From Lachnospiraceae bacterium UBA1748 (lineage in GTDB: Bacteria > Bacillota > Clostridia > Lachnospirales > Lachnospiraceae), in contig DCHQ01000005.1 in NCBI GenBank assembly GCA_002314855.1, forward strand, positions 6,281-41,037: a stretch of DNA of 34,757 bases, written 5' to 3'. Positions within the stretch are counted from its first letter, which is position 1, and every line of letters begins with the position of its first letter. Below are positions 29,451 through 34,757 of this stretch, piece by piece. Below the pieces are notes generated by a model, which was given only the letters and a program-made list of their open reading frames with translations, did not search any database and had not been told where the DNA came from. The position numbers and the translations under genes were made by a program.

Positions 29451-31568
29451 ATGTTTAACAGTAAAACACCTTTCATGGACATCAATGCATCATCTTACAT
29501 TGAAGCCATGCGACCTGTTCTTAATAAAAAAGCACTTTATTCCGACACTACAGCGGACTATGTTTCACCACTTGAGCCTACAGCTTATGGACGTGTGACA
29601 ATTAGGTTCCGTACTGCCAAGAACAATGCAGATCATGTAATCATTGTTGAAAAGCAGAAATGCCATAATATGGAAAAGGAATATAGTGACGATCTTTTCG
29701 ATTATTATTTCCATGAAATTCAGCTAGACAACATGAAGATATCATATTACTTCGAAGTTCATTCGGGTAAGATGGTTACTTATTTTGATGTCCGTGGAGC
29801 AGTTAATGAGCCTATGGAGCGATACAATTTCCAAATCATTCCAGGCTTTAAGACACCTGACTGGGCCAAGGGCGCAGTTATGTATCAGATATACGTGGAT
29901 CGTTTTTATAATGGTGATCCATCCAATGATGTTGAAACTAACGAGTACTTTTATATAGGTGATTACACTAATAAAGTAGATGACTGGTACAAGTATCCAG
30001 CAACTATGGGTATTAGAGAGTTTTATGGTGGAGACCTTCAGGGTGTTCTTGATAAGATGGATTATTTATCAGACCTTGGTGTAGAGGTTATATATTTCAA
30101 TCCACTTTTTGTATCACCTTCTAATCATAAGTATGATATTCAGGATTACGACAATATCGATCCACATATTGGTAAGATTGTTGATGACCACGGCGAGCTT
30201 CTTGGTAATGGATGCCAGGAGAATAGATTTGCATCTAAATATATTAACCGTGTAACAAACCAGAAGAATCTTGATGCCAGCAACAAGCTTTTTGCCAAGG
30301 TGGTTAAGGAAGCGCATAAGCGTGGAATGAAGGTTATTCTTGACGGTGTATTTAATCACTGTGGTTCATTTAATAAATGGCTTGATAGAGAGCGTATTTA
30401 CGAGAATGCAGAAGGCTATGCCAAGGGAGCATATGTTGATGGCGGCAGTCCATATAGACGTTACTTCAAGTTTTATGATGAGTATAAGTGGCCTTATAAC
30501 CATACATATGATGGATGGTGGGGACATGATACATTACCTAAGCTCAACTACGAGGAATCTCAGCAGCTTAGGGATTATATATTAGATATAGGACGTAAGT
30601 GGGTATCTCCTCCTTACAATGCTGATGGATGGAGACTTGATGTTGCAGCTGATCTTGGTCATTCACCAGAATACAACCATGAATTCTGGAAGGCATTTAG
30701 ACAGGCTGTTAAGGAAGCCAATCCAGAAGCTATTATTTTAGCCGAGCATTATGGAGAAGCTGAAAGCTGGCTTCAGGGTGACCAGTGGGATTCAGTTATG
30801 AACTACGACGCCTTTATGGAGCCACTTACCTGGTTCCTTACAGGTATGCAAAAACACAGCGACGATTTTAGAGGTGACCAGCTTAATAATGCTTCAAGCT
30901 TTTGGGGTGCAATGAAGCATCATAATTCAAGCTTTACAATGCCTTCTATGATGGTTGCTATGAATGAATTATCTAATCATGATCATTCAAGATTTTTAAC
31001 AAGAACTAATCGTAGAATCGGACGAGTTAACAATCTTGGACCAGAGGCTGCTAATCAGGGCGTTAGTATGCCATGCATGCGTGAAGCAGTTCTTGTGCAG
31101 ATGACATGGCCAGGTGCACCAACCGTTTATTATGGTGATGAAGCTGGACTTTGTGGATTTACTGATCCTGATAATAGACGTGCTTATCCATGGGGACGCG
31201 AGGATAAGTCGCTTATCGATTTCCACAAGAAGATGATAGCTATTCGTAAGGCTTGCCCAGAATTAAAGACTGGTTCTATCAAAGCTATTGGCGAGGATTA
31301 CGGATATATAGCTTATGGTCGATTTAATAGAAACGCTCAGACAGCAGTATTTGTTAATAACAGTGATAACGAGATAAGCAAGGATGTAACGGTATGGACT
31401 CTTGGTATGAAGAAGGATGCTGTTATGAAGAGGCTTATCATTACAACAGATGAAGGCTACGATGATACTCCAGTAGACTATCAGCTTGTGGGTGGTAAGG
31501 TTAGTGTTACGCTTCCAAGACATTCAGCCATGGTTCTTCGTCATGAAGGTCGAATAGGCATGGATTAA
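29451..31568 (+). CDS. GH13 alpha-glycosidase, neopullulanase/cyclomaltodextrinase-like
   Basis: A 705-residue enzyme cleaving alpha-glucans or maltodextrins. It has an N-terminal beta domain (about 1-130, CBM34-like), then a GH13 barrel starting GAVMYQIYVDRFYNGDPSND (about 142-161). The catalytic residues are visible: nucleophile D397 in GWRLDVAADLG, acid/base E432 in ILAEHYGEAESW, and D511 in LSNHDHSRF. VILDGVFNHCG is conserved region I. A C-terminal beta domain closes the protein. There is no signal peptide, so it acts in the cytoplasm on imported oligosaccharides. This fits a GH13_20-like subfamily. The ATG has AGAGG 6-7 bases upstream, within the inverted repeat described above. Confidence 0.9.
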   Translation: MFNSKTPFMDINASSYIEAMRPVLNKKALYSDTTADYVSPLEPTAYGRVTIRFRTAKNNADHVIIVEKQKCHNMEKEYSDDLFDYYFHEIQLDNMKISYYFEVHSGKMVTYFDVRGAVNEPMERYNFQIIPGFKTPDWAKGAVMYQIYVDRFYNGDPSNDVETNEYFYIGDYTNKVDDWYKYPATMGIREFYGGDLQGVLDKMDYLSDLGVEVIYFNPLFVSPSNHKYDIQDYDNIDPHIGKIVDDHGELLGNGCQENRFASKYINRVTNQKNLDASNKLFAKVVKEAHKRGMKVILDGVFNHCGSFNKWLDRERIYENAEGYAKGAYVDGGSPYRRYFKFYDEYKWPYNHTYDGWWGHDTLPKLNYEESQQLRDYILDIGRKWVSPPYNADGWRLDVAADLGHSPEYNHEFWKAFRQAVKEANPEAIILAEHYGEAESWLQGDQWDSVMNYDAFMEPLTWFLTGMQKHSDDFRGDQLNNASSFWGAMKHHNSSFTMPSMMVAMNELSNHDHSRFLTRTNRRIGRVNNLGPEAANQGVSMPCMREAVLVQMTWPGAPTVYYGDEAGLCGFTDPDNRRAYPWGREDKSLIDFHKKMIAIRKACPELKTGSIKAIGEDYGYIAYGRFNRNAQTAVFVNNSDNEISKDVTVWTLGMKKDAVMKRLIITTDEGYDDTPVDYQLVGGKVSVTLPRHSAMVLRHEGRIGMD

Positions 31569-31591
31569 TAATCTGCGGGCATAGACAATAC

Positions 31592-31620
31592 TTGATATAT
31601 TAAGGCTTGTATGCTAGTAT
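31592..31620 (+). promoter_or_regulatory. Promoter of the DUF4177-like gene
   Basis: TTGATA (31592-31597), 17 bases, TAGTAT (31615-31620). The leader of about 70 bases contains a GTGAGT/ACTCAC stem (31631-31636 with 31659-31664). Confidence 0.5.
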
Positions 31621-31697
31621 TTATTGTAGAGTGAGTGGCTGTAGTTATATTTGAGTTGACTCACAAGGGGAATATTTATATTGGGAGGCTGGTTACG

Positions 31698-32300
31698 ATG
31701 ATTAATACAAATAATATCCTGTATAATATCATTAAGAAAAGCAGTAGCTTTGATACCTCATATGTTAATGAGATTGAAGAAGTTATTGATTATGGATTAG
31801 AGAAAACAGAAGAGAATATTCAGAAAGTTGCTTTAGAGTATCTTGATGAGAAGGGATTTGCTCGTCGCCCAGACAACCTTAATCAGGCTAAGCAGTATGT
31901 ATTAGAAAGCTCAGAGTATTCTGATACAGTATGCGTTAGAAAGCGTAGAGAAATCGTTGAAGATTTACTTGAGGATGCCGAGGAGCAGGATCTTGATAGA
32001 CTTACTCAGGCAAGCATTCTTGATAAGCTTCAGTCCATTGATTCTAAGCTTACTAAGATATCTTGTCCAAGATATGAGTATGCAGTAGAAATAGTCCCTG
32101 AAGTACTTACAGATGCAGATAATATGGGAGCAAGCCTTACACAGTTTGAGTCATTCCAGATGATGCTTAACAGATATGCTTCAGCGGGATGGCATGTTAA
32201 GTCTATTACTTCTAGAGAAGCTGCTAATCATAAGATTTCTATGACAGGTTTCTCAGCAAAGACAAGCCAGGTTGTTGTAGTATTTGAGAGATTAAGATAA
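31698..32300 (+). CDS. DUF4177-like domain protein with a novel N-terminal region
   Basis: A 200-residue soluble protein of unknown function. The C-terminal part from about 128 (PRYEYAVEIVPEVL), through FQMMLNRYASAGWHVKSITSRE, to SQVVVVFERLR at the end matches the small DUF4177 fold (Y-E-Y-x-V, L-N-x-x-x-x-x-GW, VVxFER). The N-terminal 125 residues are helical and highly charged (EIEEVIDYGLEKTEENIQKV, then RKRREIVEDLLEDAEEQDLD) and probably form helical hairpins or a coiled coil. I do not recognise that part. ATG 31698 is chosen because GGGAGG lies about 10 bases upstream; the frame is open from GTG 31635 without a site. Confidence 0.65.
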   Translation: MINTNNILYNIIKKSSSFDTSYVNEIEEVIDYGLEKTEENIQKVALEYLDEKGFARRPDNLNQAKQYVLESSEYSDTVCVRKRREIVEDLLEDAEEQDLDRLTQASILDKLQSIDSKLTKISCPRYEYAVEIVPEVLTDADNMGASLTQFESFQMMLNRYASAGWHVKSITSREAANHKISMTGFSAKTSQVVVVFERLR

Positions 32301-32323
32301 GCAGTTTTAAATAGTTATTTTAT

Positions 32324-32352
32324 CCCCCGTTAATAGCTAACGGGGGTTTTTT
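32324..32352 (+). terminator. Terminator after the DUF4177-like gene
   Basis: CCCCCGTTA (32324-32332) pairs with TAACGGGGG (32338-32346), loop of 5, then six T. Confidence 0.92.
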
Positions 32353-32385
32353 ATCTATATATACTATATGATAAAGGAGTTAATC

Positions 32386-33228
32386 ATGAGAACAATTAGT
32401 TGCGAAGAAATCACAGCAGCAGTTAAGGAGATGTGCTATGAAGCATGTCACTACCTTACTCCTGATATGAAGGAAGCCCTTGTTAAGGCCAGGGAAACAG
32501 AGGAATCTCCAGTTGGAAAGCAGATACTTTCTCAGCTTGAAGAGAACCTTGAGATAGCAGGAGCTGATCAGATACCTATCTGTCAGGACACAGGTATGGC
32601 AGTACTTTTTGTTAAGATAGGTCAGGATGTACATATAGAAGGTGGACTTTTAGAGGATGCAATTAACAAGGGCGTTTCCCTTGGCTATACTGATGGCTAT
32701 CTTAGAAAGTCTGTTGTAAAGTGCCCGATCGATCGTGTTAATACTAAAGATAATACACCAGCAGTTATTCATTATCAGGTAGTTGCAGGCGACAAGCTTC
32801 ACCTTACACTCGCGCCAAAGGGATTTGGTAGTGAAAATATGAGTAGAGTCTTTATGCTTAAGCCAGCTGACGGAGTTGAAGGCATTAAGAATGCCATCCT
32901 TACAGCAGTTAAGGATGCAGGGCCTAATGCATGTCCTCCAATGGTAGTAGGAGTTGGCGTTGGCGGTACATTTGAAAAGTGTGCAATTATGGCCAAGGAA
33001 GCATTAACAAGACCAGTAAATCAGCATTCTGATATACCATATATTAAGGATATGGAAATTGAGTTATTAGAGAAAATCAATGCTTCAGGTATAGGACCAG
33101 GTGGACTTGGCGGAACAACTACTGCATTTGCAGTTAATATTAATACATATCCAACTCACATAGCTGGTCTTCCAGTGGCAGTTAATATTTGCTGTCATGT
33201 TAATAGACATAGTGTAAGAGAGCTGTAA
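32386..33228 (+). CDS. Class I fumarate hydratase, alpha (N-terminal) subunit
   Basis: The 4Fe-4S subunit of a two-part fumarase, converting fumarate and malate. In 280 residues the three iron-sulfur cysteines are visible: C66 in PICQDTGMAVLFV, C183 in NACPPMVVGVGVGGTFEKC, and C199 at the end of that motif. GIGPGGLGGTTTAFAVN and the CCHVNRHSVRE end are family landmarks. I use ATG 32386 with AAAGGAG 7 bases upstream; ATG 32368 in frame would put the ribosome binding site inside the gene. The beta subunit gene follows 31 bases later. L-tartrate dehydratase (TtdA) is a close relative; fumarase is more likely in this context. Such enzymes are oxygen-sensitive, fitting an anaerobe. Confidence 0.9.
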   Translation: MRTISCEEITAAVKEMCYEACHYLTPDMKEALVKARETEESPVGKQILSQLEENLEIAGADQIPICQDTGMAVLFVKIGQDVHIEGGLLEDAINKGVSLGYTDGYLRKSVVKCPIDRVNTKDNTPAVIHYQVVAGDKLHLTLAPKGFGSENMSRVFMLKPADGVEGIKNAILTAVKDAGPNACPPMVVGVGVGGTFEKCAIMAKEALTRPVNQHSDIPYIKDMEIELLEKINASGIGPGGLGGTTTAFAVNINTYPTHIAGLPVAVNICCHVNRHSVREL

Positions 33229-33259
33229 TTATATATAGAAGAAAGGCATGGAGATTATT

Positions 33260-33808
33260 ATGGATAAATATATTAATGCACCTTTGTCAAAAGAGGATGC
33301 AGCTGGATTAAGAGCAGGAGATTATGTATATATTAATGGAACAATATATACAGCACGTGATGCTGCTCATAAAAGAATGTACGAGGCATTAGAGCGCGGA
33401 GAGAAGCTCCCTATGGATATGGAAAGCAATATTATCTACTATATGGGACCTTCACCTGCAAGAGAGGGGCGACCTATAGGTTCAGCTGGACCAACTACTG
33501 CGAGCAGAATGGATAAGTACGCACCATCCCTTCTTGATCTTGGACTTCGTGGTATGATAGGCAAGGGCAAGAGAAGCCAGGCTGTTATTGATGGTATTAC
33601 AAGAAATGGTGCGGTATATTTTGCAGCAGTTGGTGGAGCAGGAGCCATTTTATCTAAGGCCATTAAATCATCAGAGGTTATTGCATATGATGATCTTGGT
33701 ACAGAAGCGATAAGAAAACTTGAAGTAGAGAACTTCCCAGTAGTTGTAGTTATTGACAGTCTAGGCAATAATTTATACGAGACAGCAGTAGAGCAGTATA
33801 GAAAGTAG
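33260..33808 (+). CDS. Class I fumarate hydratase, beta (C-terminal) subunit
   Basis: The second subunit of the two-part class I fumarase, 182 residues. The family core is LRAGDYVYINGTIYTARDAAHKRM (about 18-41), then YYMGPSPAREGRPIGSAGPTTASRMDKYAP, with the substrate-binding GPTTASRMD, and GKGKRSQAV, NGAVYFAAVGGAGAILSKAI and the C-terminal EVENFPVVVVIDSLGNNLY. ATG 33260 has GGAG 6-7 bases upstream; ATG 33248 in frame, with AAAGG only about 3 bases before it, is an alternative adding four residues. It forms a complex with the alpha subunit. Split alpha and beta genes are usual in Clostridia. Confidence 0.9.
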   Translation: MDKYINAPLSKEDAAGLRAGDYVYINGTIYTARDAAHKRMYEALERGEKLPMDMESNIIYYMGPSPAREGRPIGSAGPTTASRMDKYAPSLLDLGLRGMIGKGKRSQAVIDGITRNGAVYFAAVGGAGAILSKAIKSSEVIAYDDLGTEAIRKLEVENFPVVVVIDSLGNNLYETAVEQYRK

Positions 33809-33848
33809 TAAGCCTACTAAAAGAATATTAAAGGAGAAGGGCGAGGTT

Positions 33849-34577
33849 ATGCAGAGAATTATTTTCATTGTATTTAGAATGTTACCATGGTCAATATATT
33901 ACTTTTTCACATTCAAGCATCTTGCTAAGGAAAAGAACAGAGATTATAAGCGAATGAGCAAGGAACTTCATGAGGGTTCAGCAAGAGTTGTTAAGTATGG
34001 TAGAATCAAGGCCAACTACAAGGGAGTTGAGAATCTTCCTGAGGAAGATGGCTTTATTGTATACCCTAACCATCAAGGTATATTTGATGTAATTATGATG
34101 TATGCTTCATCACCAAGAGAGCTTGCTTTTGTAGTTAAAAAGGAAGCAGAGAATCTTATCATGTTTAAGGATCTTATCAAAGCTATAGGGTCTCTTGTTA
34201 TGGACAGATCAGATATTCGTCAGTCCATGCGTGTAATAGGTGAAGTGGCTGAGCAGGTATCTAATGGTAGAAACTTTGTTATTTTCGCAGAAGGTACAAG
34301 AAGTAAAGAAGGTAATAAAGTAGGATCATTTAAGGGTGGAAGCTTTAAGGCAGCTCAAAAGGCAAAGTGTCCAATAGTACCAGTAGCTCTTATCGATTCA
34401 TTTAAGGTATTCGATGAGAAGGGCATTAAACCTGTATCAGCAACAGTAAAATATCTTGAGCCAATCCCATACGAAGAGTATAAGGATATGAAGGGTCAGG
34501 AAATAGCTGATATGGTTAGGGAACGTATTGTTAAGGCTATAGAAGAGGAACTTGCACTTCAGAATTCACAGGAGTGA
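33849..34577 (+). CDS. plsC: 1-acyl-sn-glycerol-3-phosphate acyltransferase (PlsC family)
   Basis: A membrane-associated acyltransferase that adds the second fatty acid to lysophosphatidate, giving phosphatidate for phospholipids. The 242-residue protein has an N-terminal hydrophobic helix (about 3-20), the catalytic HX4D motif in NHQGIFD (H75, D80), KEAENLIMFKDLIKAIGSLVMDRSD as the second conserved block (about 98-122), the FAEGTRSKEG motif (E148-R151), and CPIVPVALIDS. GGCGAGG lies just before the ATG. It follows the fumarase genes by 40 bases and may be co-transcribed with them; no functional link is obvious. Confidence 0.9.
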   Translation: MQRIIFIVFRMLPWSIYYFFTFKHLAKEKNRDYKRMSKELHEGSARVVKYGRIKANYKGVENLPEEDGFIVYPNHQGIFDVIMMYASSPRELAFVVKKEAENLIMFKDLIKAIGSLVMDRSDIRQSMRVIGEVAEQVSNGRNFVIFAEGTRSKEGNKVGSFKGGSFKAAQKAKCPIVPVALIDSFKVFDEKGIKPVSATVKYLEPIPYEEYKDMKGQEIADMVRERIVKAIEEELALQNSQE

Positions 34578-34641
34578 TTTACATAACTTCTTCTATTATA
34601 TATAGAAGAAAAAAAGTACATTAAACATACTAAAAATAGTA

Positions 34642-34670
34642 TTGACAATAAAAAAAATCCCTAGTATACT
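34642..34670 (+). promoter_or_regulatory. Strong sigma-A promoter of the tRNA gene
   Basis: A perfect TTGACA (34642-34647), 17 bases, TATACT (34665-34670). The transcript would start near 34677, leaving a short leader with a small CACTCG/CGGGTG stem ahead of the tRNA. Confidence 0.85.
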
Positions 34671-34733
34671 AACAAAGCACTCGCAAAAAACGGGTGTAAT
34701 TAAATAGAGACAAATTTGTAATTTGGAATCTTA

Positions 34734-34757
34734 GGAGAAATACTCAAGAGGCCGAAG
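34734..34757 (+). tRNA. tRNA-Ser, 5' end only
   Basis: The window ends inside GGAGAAATACTCAAGAGGCC and the next four bases. GGAGAAA as the acceptor arm, TA at positions 8-9, and CTCAAGAGGCCGAAG as the start of the D arm are typical of bacterial serine tRNA. The anticodon lies beyond the window, so the isoacceptor is unknown. A strong promoter lies directly upstream. Confidence 0.75.

Noticed and set aside
34588..34610. Hairpin after plsC as a terminator
   Set aside because: The 9-bp stem is followed by A, not T, on the plus strand and the minus strand has its T-run on the wrong side.
1..34757. CRISPR array, insertion sequence, prophage or integrase
   Set aside because: No regularly spaced repeats of CRISPR type, no transposase or integrase frames were seen on either strand.

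Overview
The window is a low-GC Firmicute chromosome segment, most probably Lachnospiraceae close to Butyrivibrio or Pseudobutyrivibrio. The evidence is the gene order (rpsM-rpsK-rpsD-rpoA-rplQ-ecfA1-ecfA2-ecfT-truA), strong AAGGAGG-type ribosome binding sites, sigma-A promoters (TTGACA-17-TATAAT type), Clostridia-type enlarged S4 and L17 proteins, and many LxGC lipoproteins. This assignment is read from protein style and context; no search was run.

Layout. 1-2948: the end of the large ribosomal protein operon, with two tandem RNA stem-loops sharing one loop motif between rpoA and rplQ, closed by a strong terminator. 2969-7850: an operon with its own promoter, encoding the energizing module of an ECF vitamin transporter (two ATPases and the T protein), the pseudouridine synthase TruA and an RlmI-like rRNA methyltransferase. 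7851-14199: a complete phosphotransferase locus for fructose: HPr, Enzyme I, a DeoR-family repressor on the minus strand, 1-phosphofructokinase and a fused fructose EIIABC. The ptsH, deoR and fruK upstream regions all carry 10-bp phased direct repeats, so one repressor probably controls the whole set. Phosphate flows from PEP through EI and HPr to FruA, and FruK turns fructose-1-P into fructose-1,6-bisphosphate.

14200-25190 is an accessory region: a small membrane protein, a large acidic membrane-anchored protein with Ca-loop-like repeats, two GNAT acetyltransferases, a start-less reading frame behind a sigma-28-like promoter, an XRE repressor with two matching operators diverging from a lipoprotein cluster, a Pr6Pr-type membrane protein, a Na/Pi cotransporter-PhoU fusion and another lipoprotein. 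Two families of near-identical terminator hairpins recur here and in the core region.

25191-34757: a PadR regulator with a membrane protein that fuses a HAAS/permease-prefix domain to an FtsW/RodA (SEDS)-like domain; a lone hisD behind a promoter plus terminator leader; a YczE-type membrane protein; a GH13 alpha-glycosidase whose promoter and ribosome binding site are bracketed by a perfect 14-bp inverted repeat; a DUF4177-like protein; the two subunits of an iron-sulfur fumarase; a PlsC-type acyltransferase; and the 5' end of a tRNA-Ser gene with its promoter.

The most unusual items are the PadR/HAAS-SEDS pair, the rpoA-rplQ tandem stem-loops, the start-less motility-promoter gene, the XRE-lipoprotein switch, and the inverted repeat over the glycosidase promoter and RBS.
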